NCBI RefSeq assembly: GCF_001620265.1
Contig: NZ_CP012661.1
Coordinates: 2,728,001-2,792,000, forward strand
Reading direction: 5' to 3'
DNA length: 64,000 bases
From: Frigidibacter mobilis
GTDB taxonomy: Bacteria > Pseudomonadota > Alphaproteobacteria > Rhodobacterales > Rhodobacteraceae
Both the position numbers and the translations under genes were made by a program. Of this stretch, positions 33,204 to 43,394 are shown piece by piece. How positions within the stretch are numbered: the first letter of the stretch is position 1; each line of letters begins with the position of its first letter. The notes beneath the pieces are model-generated. The model saw only the letters and a program-made list of their open reading frames with translations, was not told the DNA's origin and ran no database searches.

Positions 33204-34429
33204 ATGCGTATGCTGATCTCCTTCGCCGCCCTGTTCCTGTCGGTCGTCTTCGTCCAGCTCGGCTCGGGCGGGGTGGCGCCGCTGGACGCCATCTCGGGCC
33301 TCGACCTCGGCTTTTCCGCCGCGGCCGTCGGCACGCTCGGCTCCGCGCATTTCCTCGGCTTCTTTGCGGGCTGCTGGTGGGCGCCGCGGCTGATGGGATC
33401 GGTCGGCCATGCTCGCGCCTTTTCCGCCTTCACCGCGATGGGCACCATCGGCATCGCCGCGCATATGATGCTGGTCGATCCCTGGGCCTGGGCGGGACTT
33501 CGGATGTTGACCGGCCTGTCGGTCGCCGGCTGCTACACCATTGTCGAGGCCTGGCTGCAGGCCTCGGTCACCAACGAGACCCGAGGCCGGGCGATGGGCG
33601 TTTACCGGATCGTCGATATCGGCGCCTCGCTGGTCAGCCAGTTGATGATCGGCTGGCTGACACCCTCGGCCTATGCCTCCTACAACCTGCTGGCGATCCT
33701 GTGCTGCGCGGCGCTGCTGCCGATGGCACTGACCCGCGCAGCGCAGCCAGAGACCCCCGCTGCCCCCGCCTGCGCCCGATGCTGGCCTGGCGGCTGTCGC
33801 CGCTGGCGGCGGTGGCGGTGGTGGTCAGCGGCATCACCGGCGCCGCCTTCCGCTTCGTCGGGCCGGTCTACGGCTCGAAGGTCGGCCTTGCGCTGGACGA
33901 GATCGCCTTCTTCCTGGCCATCTACGTGGCCGGCGGCTGGCTGGCGCAGCTGCCCATCGGCTGGCTGGCCGACCGCTTCGACCGCCGCTCGGTGCTGATC
34001 GGCCTGTCGGTCGCGGCAACGCTGGCCTGCGGGCTGACCATCGCCGCCCCCGCCGCAGGGCCCTCGGCGGTCTATGTCGCCGCGGCGGTGTTCGGCTTTG
34101 CCACCTTGCCGATCTATTCCGTGGCCGCCGCACATGCCAACGACTTTGCCGAAAATCACCAGCGGGTGGAGCTGTCGGCGGCGCTGATGTTCCTCTATGC
34201 GCTTGGCGCCATCGCCTCGCCGCTGGCGGCCTCGGCGCTGATCGGCGGCTTCGGTCCGGCCTCGATGTTCATGATGCTGGCGGTCAGCCATGTGGCGCTG
34301 GTGTTCTTTGGCCTGGCCCGCCGCCGTGCCCGCCCCGCGCCCGGCCCGCGCACCGCCTATACCTGGGTTCCGCGCACCTCGTTCCTGATCGGGCGCCTGC
34401 TCGGCCGCCCGCCGCGGGATGACGGGTAG
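33204..34429 (+). CDS. MFS transporter, frame broken once
   Basis: A major-facilitator protein of about 408 residues read in two frames. The first six helices run from MRMLISFAALFLSVVFVQLG to YNLLAILCCAALLPMALTRA. The frame then breaks in the C run at 33763-33767. Adding one C gives AAPRLRPMLAWRLSPLAAVA and continues through helices 7-12, with GWLADRFDRRSVLIG as the loop 8-9 signature. The architecture, including the motif ANDF after helix 10, resembles the transporter at 45543-46892, so the two are paralogues. Substrate unknown. If the break is real the product is a six-helix half. Confidence 0.75.
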
Positions 34430-34515
34430 GCCGGCTGCGGCAAACCCGCCCGCCCCTTCCATCGCAGCGCCCGCCCTCCCATCTGTTCAGGATGTGCATT
34501 CGACAGGAGTTTCCG

Positions 34516-35268
34516 ATGGACATTCGTTTCGACGGCAAGACGGCACTGGTCACCGGCGCCGGATCGGGGATCGGCGCGGCGATTGCCGAAACGCTGGCCC
34601 GGGCAGGCGCCGTGGTGGTGGTGGCTGACCTCAACCTCGCCCATGCGCAGGCGGTGGCCGACGGCATCACCGCGGCTGGCGGGCAGGCCCATGCCACGGG
34701 CGGCAATGTCGCCGACCCGGCCGCGGTGAAGGCGATGGTCGACTTCGCGGTTCAGACAACCGGCGGCCTGCAGCTTCTGGTCAACAATGCCGGCATCGGC
34801 GGGCCGCAGGCGGCGGTGGGGGAGACCCCGCTGGAGGGCTGGAAGCAGGTGATCGACGTCAACCTCAATGGCGTCTTCTACGGCCTGCTCTATGGCCTAC
34901 CGGCCATCGAGGCTTCGGGCGGCGGCGCGGTGGTCAACATGGCCTCGATCCTCGGCTCGGTCGGCTTTGCCCATGCCGGCGGCTATGTGGCGGCCAAGCA
35001 CGGCGTGGTCGGCCTGACCAAGGTCGCGGGAATGGAATATGCGGCCCGCGGCATCCGCATCAACGCCGTTGGCCCCGCCTTCATCGACACGCCGCTGCTG
35101 GACAATCTGCCTGCAGAGGCCAGGGCCGGCCTTGTCGCCCTCCACCCGGTCGGCCGGCTTGGCCGCAGCGAAGAGGTGGCGGCGCTGACCGCCTTCCTGC
35201 TGTCGGATCAGGCCGGTTTCATCACGGGGTCGTATCATCTGGTCGATGGCGGCTACACGGCGCAATAG
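34516..35268 (+). CDS. SDR family oxidoreductase
   Basis: A 250-residue classical short-chain dehydrogenase. The cofactor motif is TGAGSGIG (about residues 12-19), the structural NNAG is near 90, the catalytic Ser lies in NMASILGS, and Tyr-x3-Lys is YVAAK (about 157-161). The substrate-side loop is VGPAFIDTPLLDNLP, and the C-terminus GSYHLVDGGYTAQ is the standard ending. Substrate is undefined. The ATG at 34516 has AGGAG six bases upstream, preferred over an in-frame ATG at 34492. Confidence 0.88.
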   Translation: MDIRFDGKTALVTGAGSGIGAAIAETLARAGAVVVVADLNLAHAQAVADGITAAGGQAHATGGNVADPAAVKAMVDFAVQTTGGLQLLVNNAGIGGPQAAVGETPLEGWKQVIDVNLNGVFYGLLYGLPAIEASGGGAVVNMASILGSVGFAHAGGYVAAKHGVVGLTKVAGMEYAARGIRINAVGPAFIDTPLLDNLPAEARAGLVALHPVGRLGRSEEVAALTAFLLSDQAGFITGSYHLVDGGYTAQ

Positions 35269-35384
35269 GCCTGGCGGGCGGGGCCGCCCGAACGGCCCCA
35301 CCCGAAACGCGCGCCTGAAACGCCTTGCACCGGCGGCGGCTACCGCCTAGATAGGCGCGTCATCGAAAGAACGGCCCGGGGCTC

Positions 35385-35747
35385 ATGGAAAACGTCATTC
35401 TCACCGTCCACCTTATCCTCGCGCTCCTGCTGATCGGCGTGGTGCTCTTGCAGCGCTCCGAGGGCGGCGGCCTCGGCATGGGCGGCGGCGGCGGCTCGGG
35501 CGTGATGTCCGGCAGGCAGGCTGCCAATGCCCTCTCCAAGCTGACCTGGATCTTTGCAGGCGCCTTCATCGCCACCTCGATCACCCTTACGGTGCTGGCG
35601 GCGCGGGATGCCTCTTCAGGTTCGGTTGTGGACCAGTTCAACTCCAGCCCGTCCGAAGCCAGCGCCCCCGCAGTTCCGGCCCTGCCCGAGATCGAGCTGC
35701 CCCCGCCCGCGTCCGATGCGCCGGCGGCGCCGCCCGCAGCCGACTGA
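35385..35747 (+). CDS. secG: preprotein translocase subunit SecG
   Basis: A 120-residue SecG, the accessory membrane subunit of the SecYEG channel. Two transmembrane helices (VILTVHLILALLLIGVVLL and LTWIFAGAFIATSITLTVL) flank the conserved cytoplasmic loop QRSEGGGLGMGGGGGSG. A Pro/Ala-rich C-terminal tail is common in alphaproteobacteria. It is followed about 210 bases later by pyrG, a conserved neighbour in this group. Confidence 0.93.
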   Translation: MENVILTVHLILALLLIGVVLLQRSEGGGLGMGGGGGSGVMSGRQAANALSKLTWIFAGAFIATSITLTVLAARDASSGSVVDQFNSSPSEASAPAVPALPEIELPPPASDAPAAPPAAD

Positions 35748-35900
35748 CGGCGCGGCCCATCCCTCCGCTGATCGCGGCTTCCCTGGCGGCGGCGATCCTG
35801 AAACCATCGCAAATCTTGGGACGTTCCGCCGCTGCCTTACAGCATCTAGCGGTGCCGTTGCGGCTTTGCCGCGAATCTGTTAAACGTGGATTCCCGTGAT

Positions 35901-35920
35901 GCCTGTTCTTTCGAACAGGC
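35901..35920 (+). terminator. hairpin between secG and pyrG
   Basis: GCCTGTTC-TTTC-GAACAGGC is a perfect 8-bp stem with a four-base loop, followed by TTTCGATCAGAATTT. It lies 37 bases before the pyrG start and could be a terminator or a leader structure for pyrG. Confidence 0.5.
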
Positions 35921-35956
35921 TTTCGATCAGAATTTAGCTTCACGGGAGCATCCGAC

Positions 35957-37600
35957 ATGGCGCGATACATCTTCATCACCGGCGGCGTCGTTTCGTCGCT
36001 GGGCAAGGGCCTTGCCTCGGCGGCCCTCGGCGCGCTGTTGCAGGCTCGCGGCTTTTCGGTCCGGCTGCGCAAGCTCGATCCCTACCTGAACGTCGATCCC
36101 GGCACGATGTCGCCCTTCGAGCATGGCGAGGTCTTCGTCACCGATGACGGCGCCGAAACCGATCTCGACCTGGGCCATTACGAACGCTTCACCGGCGTCT
36201 CGGCCCGCAAGACCGATAGTGTCTCCTCGGGCCGCATCTATTCCAACGTGCTGGAAAAGGAACGCCGCGGCGAATATCTCGGCAAGACCATCCAGGTGAT
36301 CCCGCACGTCACCAACGAGATCAAGGACTTCCTGCTGGTCGGCGAGGATGAGGTCGACTTCATGCTCTGCGAGATCGGCGGCACCGTCGGCGATATCGAG
36401 GGCCTGCCCTTCTTCGAGGCTATCCGCCAATTCTCGCAGGACAAGCCGCGCGGCCAGTGCATCTTCGTCCACCTGACACTGCTGCCCTATGTCACCGCCA
36501 GCGGAGAGTTGAAGACCAAGCCCACCCAGCACTCGGTCAAGGAGCTGCGCGCCATCGGCATCGCCCCCGACGTGCTGCTGCTGCGCTCGGAACACCCGAT
36601 CCCGGCCAAGGAGCGCGAGAAAATCTCGCTGTTCTGCAACGTGCGCAAGGAAGCGGTGATCGCCGCCCCCGACCTCAGCACCATCTACGAGGCGCCGCTG
36701 GCCTATCACCGCGAGGGCTTCGACCAGGCGGTGCTGGACGCCTTCGGCATCGCGCCCGCCCCGCGCCCCAACCTCGACCGCTGGGAAGACGTCATGGACC
36801 GGCTGGTCAATGCCGAGGGCGAGGTCCGCGTCGCCATCGTCGGCAAATATACCCAGCTTGGCGACGCCTACAAATCCATCGCCGAGGCGCTGACCCACGG
36901 CGGCATGGCCAACCGGGTGCGGGTGCGCGCCGAATGGATCGACGCAGAGATCTTCGAACGCGAGGATCCGGGCCCCTGGCTGGAAGGCTATCACGCCATC
37001 CTGGTGCCCGGCGGCTTTGGCGAGCGTGGCACCGAAGGCAAGATCCGCGCCGCCGAATTCGCCCGCACCCGCAAGATCCCCTATCTGGGCATCTGCCTTG
37101 GCATGCAGATGGCGGTGATCGAGGCCGCCCGCAACCTCGCCGGTGTCGCCAATGCCGGGTCCGAGGAATTCGACCACGAGGCCGGCATCAAGCGCTTCAC
37201 CCCCGTCGTCTATCACCTCAAGGAATGGGTGCAGGGCAACCACCGGGTGGAGCGCAAGGTCACCGACGACAAGGGCGGCACCATGCGCCTTGGCGCCTAT
37301 ACCGCGATGCTGGCCGAAGGCTCGAACGTCGCGCGCATCTATGGCAGCACCACCATCGAGGAACGCCACCGCCACCGCTATGAGGTGGACATCGAATACC
37401 GCGAGCAGCTGGAGGAGTGCGGCCTCTGGTTCTCGGGCATGAGCCCCGACAACCGCCTGCCCGAAATCGTCGAGGTCAAGGATCATCCGTGGTTCATCGG
37501 CGTGCAGTTCCACCCCGAGCTGAAGTCCAAACCCTTCGCCCCGCATCCGCTATTCGCGGATTTCGTGCGGGCGGCGGTGGAGGTGAGCAGGCTGGTGTGA
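35957..37600 (+). CDS. pyrG: CTP synthase
   Basis: A 547-residue CTP synthetase, which aminates UTP to CTP using glutamine and ATP. The N-terminal synthetase domain (1-267) begins [19 protein letters not shown] with its P-loop-like glycine-lysine run and contains [17 protein letters not shown]. The C-terminal class I glutaminase has the nucleophile near Cys379 in LGICLGMQ, and the His/Glu pair in [12 protein letters not shown]. Length is standard. The start follows CGGGAG at a usable spacing. A hairpin follows the stop. Confidence 0.97.
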   Translation: MARYIFITGGVVSSLGKGLASAALGALLQARGFSVRLRKLDPYLNVDPGTMSPFEHGEVFVTDDGAETDLDLGHYERFTGVSARKTDSVSSGRIYSNVLEKERRGEYLGKTIQVIPHVTNEIKDFLLVGEDEVDFMLCEIGGTVGDIEGLPFFEAIRQFSQDKPRGQCIFVHLTLLPYVTASGELKTKPTQHSVKELRAIGIAPDVLLLRSEHPIPAKEREKISLFCNVRKEAVIAAPDLSTIYEAPLAYHREGFDQAVLDAFGIAPAPRPNLDRWEDVMDRLVNAEGEVRVAIVGKYTQLGDAYKSIAEALTHGGMANRVRVRAEWIDAEIFEREDPGPWLEGYHAILVPGGFGERGTEGKIRAAEFARTRKIPYLGICLGMQMAVIEAARNLAGVANAGSEEFDHEAGIKRFTPVVYHLKEWVQGNHRVERKVTDDKGGTMRLGAYTAMLAEGSNVARIYGSTTIEERHRHRYEVDIEYREQLEECGLWFSGMSPDNRLPEIVEVKDHPWFIGVQFHPELKSKPFAPHPLFADFVRAAVEVSRLV

Positions 37601-37606
37601 GCCCCG

Positions 37607-37635
37607 GGTCCCGGCAGTGCGCTGACTGCGGGACC
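37607..37635 (+). terminator. stem-loop after pyrG
   Basis: GGTCCC pairs with GGGACC, then after one bulged G, GCAGT pairs with ACTGC around a six-base loop. It starts 6 bases past the pyrG stop. No U run follows. Confidence 0.45.
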
Positions 37636-37697
37636 GGATGCCTGTGCCCCGCACGATTCCGGTCGCTGCCCGCAAGGTTTCGGGCTATGCGGGCGAA

Positions 37698-38825
37698 ATG
37701 ACTCCAGACACCCTGCCTCCCGCCGATTTCGAGATCTTCCTTGTCGCCCCGCCGGGGCTGGAGGCGCTGCTGTGTGACGAGGTGCGCGAGGCCGGCTTTG
37801 CGGATCCGCAGGCGGTGCCGGGCGGCGTAACCATCTCGGGCGGCTGGCCCGAGGTCTGGCGCGCCAACCTGCAGATCCGCGGCGCGAGCCGGGTTCTGGC
37901 GCGGATCGGCGCGTTCCGGGCGATGCACCTGGCGCAGCTCGACAAGCGCGCGCGCAAGTTCCCCTGGGCGGGCATCCTGCGCCCCGATGTGCCGCTGAAG
38001 GTGGAAGTCACCTGCAAGGCCTCGCGCATCTATCACGCCGGCGCCGCCGCGCAGCGGATCGAGACCGCGCTGCGCGAGGAACTGGGGGCGGAGATCTCGG
38101 CCGAGGCCGAGTTCAAGCTGAAGGTGCGGATCGACGATGACCTTTGCACCGTCAGCGTCGACACCTCGGGCGATGCGCTGCACAAGCGCGGCCACAAGGA
38201 GGCGGTGAACAAGGCCCCGATGCGCGAGACGCTGGCGGCGCTGTTCCTGCGCCAATGCGGGTATGACGGGACCGAGGCGGTGGTCGACCCGATGTGCGGG
38301 TCCGGCACCTTCGTGATCGAGGCGGCAGAGATCGCGGCCGGTCTGATGCCGGGCCGCTCGCGGCACTTCGCGTTCGAACAGCTCGCCAGCTTCGACCCCG
38401 CGGCGTGGGAGCGGATGCGCAGCGCAGCGCCCAAGCCCCGCCCTGCCCTGCGCTTTTACGGCAGTGACCGTGATGCCGGCGCGATCCGCATGAGCCGTGA
38501 CAATGCCGAACGGGCGGGGGTGAGCGATCTTGTGCAGTTCGAAACCCATGCGATCAGCGAACTGATGCCGCCCGAGGGCAAGCCCGGCCTCGTCATCGTC
38601 AACCCGCCCTACGGCACCCGCATTGGCAACAAGAACCTGCTCTACGGCCTCTATGCCGCGCTTGGGCAGACACTGCTGACCCGCTTCGGCGGCTGGCGCG
38701 TGGGGCTGGTGACCAGCGAGCCCTCGCTGGCCAAGGCGACCGGCCTGCCCTTCGCCCCGCCCTCCGCGCCGGTGCCGCATGGCGGGTTGGGGGTGCAGCT
38801 GTTCCAGACGCCGGTGCTGCGCTAA
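37698..38825 (+). CDS. THUMP-domain class I rRNA methyltransferase (RlmL/RlmKL N-domain-like)
   Basis: A 375-residue SAM-dependent RNA methyltransferase. An N-terminal THUMP region (PPGLEALLCDEVREAGF onward, to about residue 155) binds RNA. The catalytic part has VDPMCGSGTFVIEAAEIAAG (SAM binding) and VIVNPPYGTRIGN, the NPPY motif for an exocyclic amine. This matches the RlmL half of E. coli RlmKL, which makes N2-methylguanosine in 23S rRNA (G2445). The target is presumed by homology. The ATG at 37698 removes 20 non-homologous residues found with an earlier start. It is convergent with aroB. Confidence 0.85.
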   Translation: MTPDTLPPADFEIFLVAPPGLEALLCDEVREAGFADPQAVPGGVTISGGWPEVWRANLQIRGASRVLARIGAFRAMHLAQLDKRARKFPWAGILRPDVPLKVEVTCKASRIYHAGAAAQRIETALREELGAEISAEAEFKLKVRIDDDLCTVSVDTSGDALHKRGHKEAVNKAPMRETLAALFLRQCGYDGTEAVVDPMCGSGTFVIEAAEIAAGLMPGRSRHFAFEQLASFDPAAWERMRSAAPKPRPALRFYGSDRDAGAIRMSRDNAERAGVSDLVQFETHAISELMPPEGKPGLVIVNPPYGTRIGNKNLLYGLYAALGQTLLTRFGGWRVGLVTSEPSLAKATGLPFAPPSAPVPHGGLGVQLFQTPVLR

Positions 38826-38827
38826 CC

Positions 38828-39946
38828 TCAGCGCCCGCGCAGCCCCTCGGCCAGCACGCCGCGCACCACGGCCAGATCGACGCCATCGGCCACAAACGCT
38901 TCGCCGATGCCGCGGGCCAGGATGAAGCGCAGCTTGCCGTCCTGCACCTTCTTGTCCTGTGCCATCAGTGCCAGCAGCATGTCCGCATCGGGCAGATCGC
39001 CTTCAATATCGGCAAGGTCGGTCTTCATCCCCATGCTGCGCAGATGGGCACGCACCCGGCTTGGCGCCTCTTGCGAGCACAGGCCAAGCCGCTGGCTCAC
39101 CTCGAAGGCCAGCGCGCAGCCGATGGCGACACCCTCGCCATGCAGCAGCCGCGCGCCATAGCCGGTGGCGGATTCGAGCGCGTGGCAGAAGGTGTGGCCG
39201 AGGTTCAGAAGCGCCCGCTCGCCCTCCTCGGTCTCATCCCGGCTGACGATGGCGGCCTTCATCTCGACCGACCGGCGCACGGCATATTGGCGCAGCGCGG
39301 CATCCCCGGCGGCCAGCGCGGGCCCGTTCGCCTCCAGCCAGTCGAAGAAGGCCGCATCCCCCAGCAGTCCGTACTTCACCACCTCCCCATAGCCGGCCAG
39401 GAAGTCGCGCGGCGGCAGCGTGGCCAGCAGGCCGATATCTGCCAGCACGAGGCTGGGCTGGTGAAAGGCCCCGATCAGGTTCTTGCCATGCGCCGAGTTG
39501 ATCCCGGTCTTGCCACCGACCGAGCTGTCCACCTGCGCCAGCAGCGAGGTCGGGATCTGCACGAAGCGCACGCCCCGGCGCAGCACCGCGGCGGCAAAGC
39601 CGGCCAGATCGCCGATCACCCCGCCGCCAAGCGCGATGACGATGTCGCGCCGCTCGACCTTCTCGGCCAGCAGCCATTCGACAGCGCGCGAGAATTCCGG
39701 CCAGCCCTTGGTGCCCTCGCCCGGGGGCAGGGCCAGAGCGGTCATCGAGATGTCCCCCAGCCCGGCGCGCAGCGCGTCCAGATGCAGGGCGGCGACATTC
39801 CCGTCGGTCAGCACCGAAACGCGGGGGCGCCGCAGCAGCGGCGCGATCTCGGCCCCCGCGCGCGCCAACAGGCCGGTTCCGATGCGCACCTCATAACTGC
39901 GCGTCCCGAGGTTCACGGCGACGGTTTCGATTGGCATCAGTCTCAT
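38828..39946 (-). CDS. aroB: 3-dehydroquinate synthase
   Basis: A 372-residue NAD- and metal-dependent enzyme for the second step of the shikimate pathway (DAHP to 3-dehydroquinate). Motifs include VIALGGGVIGDLAGFAAAVLRRG, the substrate loop IPTSLLAQVDSSVGGKTGIN, and the metal-binding histidine region LLNLGHTFCHALESATGYG with HGEGVAIGCALA. The start overlaps the aroK stop in an ATGA, so translation is coupled. A second Met at residue 4 is an alternative start. Confidence 0.95.
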   Translation of the reverse strand: MRLMPIETVAVNLGTRSYEVRIGTGLLARAGAEIAPLLRRPRVSVLTDGNVAALHLDALRAGLGDISMTALALPPGEGTKGWPEFSRAVEWLLAEKVERRDIVIALGGGVIGDLAGFAAAVLRRGVRFVQIPTSLLAQVDSSVGGKTGINSAHGKNLIGAFHQPSLVLADIGLLATLPPRDFLAGYGEVVKYGLLGDAAFFDWLEANGPALAAGDAALRQYAVRRSVEMKAAIVSRDETEEGERALLNLGHTFCHALESATGYGARLLHGEGVAIGCALAFEVSQRLGLCSQEAPSRVRAHLRSMGMKTDLADIEGDLPDADMLLALMAQDKKVQDGKLRFILARGIGEAFVADGVDLAVVRGVLAEGLRGR

Positions 39947-40488
39947 CCCCTGTCCAGCAGCCCCGGATGCGCCGCCAATGCGTCGATCACCCGCGCCGTC
40001 ATCTCGTCAATGGAATAGTCGGCCCGCGCCTCGACCGTCACATCGGCCAGCGCGTAGACCGGCGCCCGCGCCTCCAGCAGCGCGGCCAGCGTCCCCCTCG
40101 GATCGGCGGTGCGCAGCAAGGGCCGGGTCGGCTTGTGGCGCACGCGCTGCCACAGCAGGTCCAGATCCGCCTTCAGCCAGACCGAGACACCCTTTTCCGC
40201 GATGGCCTTGCGGTTCACATCGGACAGGAATGCACCGCCGCCGGTGGACAGCACGCAGGGCTTGCCCGCCAGCAACCGCCGGATCACCTGCGCCTCTTTT
40301 TCGCGGAAGAACGATTCGCCATCACGGGCAAAGATCTCGGCCACAGATCGGTTGGCTGCGCGCTCGATCTCTTCGTCCGAGTCGAGGAAAGGCAGCGACA
40401 GCGCGCGGGCCAGCGCGGTGCCGACCGCCGTCTTGCCTGCCCCCATCATGCCCACCAGCACCACCGTCTTGCGCAACCTTGTCTTCAC
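39943..40488 (-). CDS. aroK: shikimate kinase
   Basis: A 181-residue kinase phosphorylating shikimate at the 3-hydroxyl. The Walker A is VGMMGAGKTAVG, the substrate aspartates are in LPFLDSDEEIE, and the arginine is in ESFFREKE. The shikimate-binding TGGGAFL and the lid RVRHKPTRPLL complete the set. No ATG fits. The GTG at 40488 is chosen because homologues start close to it (VKTRLRKTVVLVG), although the AGGGG ahead of it is about 13 bases away, so the start is not firm. Operon with aroB. Confidence 0.92.
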   Translation of the reverse strand: MKTRLRKTVVLVGMMGAGKTAVGTALARALSLPFLDSDEEIERAANRSVAEIFARDGESFFREKEAQVIRRLLAGKPCVLSTGGGAFLSDVNRKAIAEKGVSVWLKADLDLLWQRVRHKPTRPLLRTADPRGTLAALLEARAPVYALADVTVEARADYSIDEMTARVIDALAAHPGLLDRG

Positions 40489-40676
40489 CGTCAGTGTTTT
40501 CCCCTGTTTCGCGCCACCTTCGGACCCGGGCCGCGCTTTCCCGCCGCTTCTGCAGTTAAATCGCGCCTGCCGAAAGTTTCCGCCCTGAATGGCGTGAACA
40601 GCCCGGAAAAGCCATATATAAAACAATTGGCGGCGCGGGCGGTCGCGCAGGGCGAAGAAGAAAAGGGCAGACGGGT

Positions 40677-40814
40677 ATGGGGCGAATTCTGAAGGCGGTG
40701 GTCGTGCTGGCGGTGCTTGGGGTCATCGGGCTGACGGGCTATGCCTATCTGGGCGATCTGACGCCCGCGCCGAGCGAAATGCGCAAACCGGTAGAGCTGA
40801 ATGCAGGCAGCTAG
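40677..40814 (+). CDS. 45-residue single-helix membrane protein
   Basis: A short ORF below the usual size limit. It has an AAAAGGG ribosome site eight bases before the ATG, a single membrane segment (ILKAVVVLAVLGVIGLTGYAYL) and a polar tail ending PVELNAGS. Its last 14 bases overlap the next gene start, a sign of coupled translation. No family known. It is divergent from aroK across 190 bases. Confidence 0.55.
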   Translation: MGRILKAVVVLAVLGVIGLTGYAYLGDLTPAPSEMRKPVELNAGS

Positions 40815-42344
40815 ACTCATGCAAGGCGCGGCGCTGTTTGCCCTCTTGGGCAGTGCAGCCGCAGCGCAGGACGCGCCGATGTCGGCGATCGACTGGCTGT
40901 CACAGTCGGTGGCGGCCACGCCCGTTGTGCTGCCGGCCCCCACCCCGCAAGAACCCGCAGTCTCCACCGGCGCTGCACCCGAATCGATCACCGTGACCCC
41001 GCTTGGCGGCACCACGCTCGATGCGCTTGGCCTGACGCCGGCGCAGCGGGCAGGCTTGCCGCGCGGGCTCTGGGGCGAGACGCCGACGCTGGAACTGGCG
41101 CGCAAGATCCGCGCCGAACGGGCAGAGACGCTGCCCGCGATCCAGTCGCTGCTCTATGCCCTGCTGCTGGCAGAGCTGGACCCGCCGCACGATGCCGATG
41201 GCAGCGGCCAGCTGTTCCTGGCGCGGGTGGACAAGCTGCTGGACCTTGGTGCGCTGGACCCGGCGCTGGCGCTGCTGGAACTGCCCGACGATCCGACGCC
41301 AGAGCCGTTCCGGCGCTGGTTCGACGTGGCGCTGCTGATCGGCGAAGAGGACCGTGCCTGCGAGACGATGCGCGAAACCCCCAGGTCGCCCCACCTTCCC
41401 GGCGCGGATCTTCTGCCTGGCGCGCGGCGGCGACTGGAATGCCGCGGCGCTGACCCTCTCCACCGGCGAGGCGCTTGGCCATATCGACGCGGAAACCGGC
41501 ACCCTGCTGGCGAGGTTCCTCGACCCCGAGCTTGCCGATGGCGCCGAGGATCTGCCGCTGCCGGCGCGGCCCTCGCCGCTGGTGCTGCGGCTGATGGAGG
41601 CGGTGGGCCAGCCGATGCCCACGACCACCCTGCCGCTTGCCTTCGCGCAATCGGACCTGCGGTCGAACTCCGGCTGGAAGACCCGCATCGAGGCCGGCGA
41701 GCGGCTGGCCCGGACCGGCGCCATCGGACCGAACCTGCTGCTGGGGCTTTACACCGAACGCGGCCCCGCCGCCTCGGGCGGGGTCTGGGACCGGGTGGCG
41801 GCGGTGCAGGCGCTGGAGGCAGCACTGGCCGCCAGCGATATGGATGCCGTCGCCAGGGCGCTGTCCCCGCCTGGGAGAAGATGGTGCAGGCCGAGCTGGA
41901 GGTGCCCTTCGCCGAGCTTTATGGCGAGCGGCTGGCCGCGCTGCCGCTGAAGGGCAGCGCCGGACAGCTGGCCTTCCGCATTGGCCTGCTGTCCACGGCC
42001 TATGAAACCGTCGCCGCCGCGCGCGCGCCGCAGGACGGGGTGGAGTCGTTCCTGGTCGGGCTGGCGCGGGGCGATGTGACGCGCAACGTGCAGCCCGACC
42101 AGATGGGCGCCGCGATCCGCGCCGGCTTTGCCCGGATGCCGCGCTGACGGCGGATTATGCCCCGCTGTTTGAGGGCAACCGCCTGGGCGAGGCCTTGCTG
42201 ATGGCCATCGACGATGTGACCGAAGGCGCGCGGGGCGATCTGCGCCGTGTCACCTCGGGCCTGACCGCGCTGCGCAAGGCCGGGCTGGAAACCCCCGCCC
42301 GCCGCGCCGCGCTGGAACTGATGCTGCTGGAGCGACGGGGGTAA
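40801..42344 (+). CDS. secreted conserved hypothetical protein, frame broken three times
   Basis: A signal peptide (MQGAALFALLGSAAAAQDA) opens a helical, Ala/Leu-rich protein of roughly 510 residues, family unknown. The coding sense switches frame at 41378-41393 (probably one extra C; otherwise two missing) into FPARIFCLARGGDWNAAALT, returns at 41865-41868 (missing C) to EKMVQAELEVPFAELYGERL, and shifts again near 42139 (missing C) to ALTADYAPLFEGNRLG. It then ends at a TAATG that overlaps the xerD start. The repeated helical pattern suggests a scaffold-like periplasmic protein. Start at 40801 or 40819. It sits between the 45-residue membrane protein and xerD on the same strand. Confidence 0.65.
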
Positions 42345-43294
42345 TGGCCCATCCCGCCGCCAGCCGGCCGATGGAGATGTGGATCTCGGCCTTCTTGCAG
42401 GCACAAGCGGCCGAGCATGACGCTGCCATCAACACCCGCCTTGCCTATGGCCGCGACCTCAATGACTTTGCCGCCTTCCTTCAGCATCGCGGCCTGCATT
42501 TCGCCGGCGCCCCGCGCGAGGCGGTCGAGGACTACCTCGTGCGCTGCGAGGCCGAGGGCCTCGCCAAAGCCACCCGCGCCCGCCGTCTGGCCTCAATCCG
42601 GCAGATGTACCGCTTCGCGCATGAGGAAGGCTGGCGCGAGGACAATCCCGCCATTCGCCTCTCGGGTCCCGGCAAGGACCGTCGGCTGCCCGCGACGCTG
42701 ACCCAAGCCGAGGTCGGCGCCCTGCTGACCGCGGCGCGCGAGGCCGGCAAGACGCCCGAGGACCGGCTGCGCGCCACCTGCCTGATGGAGCTGCTCTATG
42801 CCACCGGACTGCGGGTAACCGAACTGGTCACGCTGCCGGTCTCTGCCGCGCGGGGCGATCCCAGGATGCTGCTGGTGCGTGGCAAGGGCGGCAAGGAACG
42901 GCTGGTGCCGCTGTCGGGCCCGGCGCGGGCGGCGCTGGCAGACTGGCTGAAGGCGCGCGATGCGGCCGAAGAGGCGGCGCGGCTGGCCAAGCGCACCCCG
43001 CCCACACGCCACCTGTTCCCGGCCCGCGGCAAGGATGGCCACCTGACGCGGCAAGGGTTCTTCACGCTGCTCAAGGATATCGCCCTGCGCGCCGGGCTCG
43101 CCCCCGCCCGCGTCACCCCGCATGTCCTGCGCCACGCCTTCGCCACGCATCTTCTGGAAGGTGGCGCCGACCTGCGCGCGATCCAGCTGATGCTGGGCCA
43201 TGCCGACCTCGCCACCACCGAGATCTACACCCATGTGCTCGACGAGCGGCTGACGGCCCTGGTCATGGACCATCACCCGCTGGCCAAGCGCTGA
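42344..43294 (+). CDS. xerD: tyrosine recombinase XerD
   Basis: A 316-residue tyrosine recombinase, which with XerC resolves chromosome dimers at dif. The SAM-like N-terminal domain covers about 12-95. The catalytic set is R in YATGLRVTEL, K in VRGKGGKERLVPL, H-x-x-R in HVLRHAFATHLLEGGADL, H in LGHADLATTEIYTHV and the Tyr in the same block. The start overlaps the upstream stop in TAATG. Location beside aroK/aroB is typical for this family in Rhodobacteraceae. It is not part of a mobile element: no integrase-like arm domain and no att site nearby. Confidence 0.92.
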   Translation: MAHPAASRPMEMWISAFLQAQAAEHDAAINTRLAYGRDLNDFAAFLQHRGLHFAGAPREAVEDYLVRCEAEGLAKATRARRLASIRQMYRFAHEEGWREDNPAIRLSGPGKDRRLPATLTQAEVGALLTAAREAGKTPEDRLRATCLMELLYATGLRVTELVTLPVSAARGDPRMLLVRGKGGKERLVPLSGPARAALADWLKARDAAEEAARLAKRTPPTRHLFPARGKDGHLTRQGFFTLLKDIALRAGLAPARVTPHVLRHAFATHLLEGGADLRAIQLMLGHADLATTEIYTHVLDERLTALVMDHHPLAKR

Positions 43295-43320
43295 GCGCCC
43301 ATAAAATCCTGCAGGCTTCT

Positions 43321-43385
43321 TGCGGGCAAAATACCCTCGGGGGTGAATTTGCGCAAAATGCCAAGAGGGGGCTGAAAGCCCCCCT
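43321..43385. repeat. intergenic repeat ending in a terminator hairpin, copy 2 (diverged)
   Basis: CAAAATACCCTCGGGGGTGA is followed by GGGGGCT-GAA-AGCCCCC (43367-43383), a 7-bp stem. It lies between convergent xerD and lpdA. The core resembles the copies at 24972-25042 and 52131-52183. Confidence 0.6.
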
Positions 43386-43394
43386 CCCTTCGCC

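Noticed and set aside
42344..43294. XerD as a phage or island integrase
   Set aside because: It matches the housekeeping XerD in length and gene neighbourhood (aroK/aroB), and no tRNA, att repeat or cargo is next to it.
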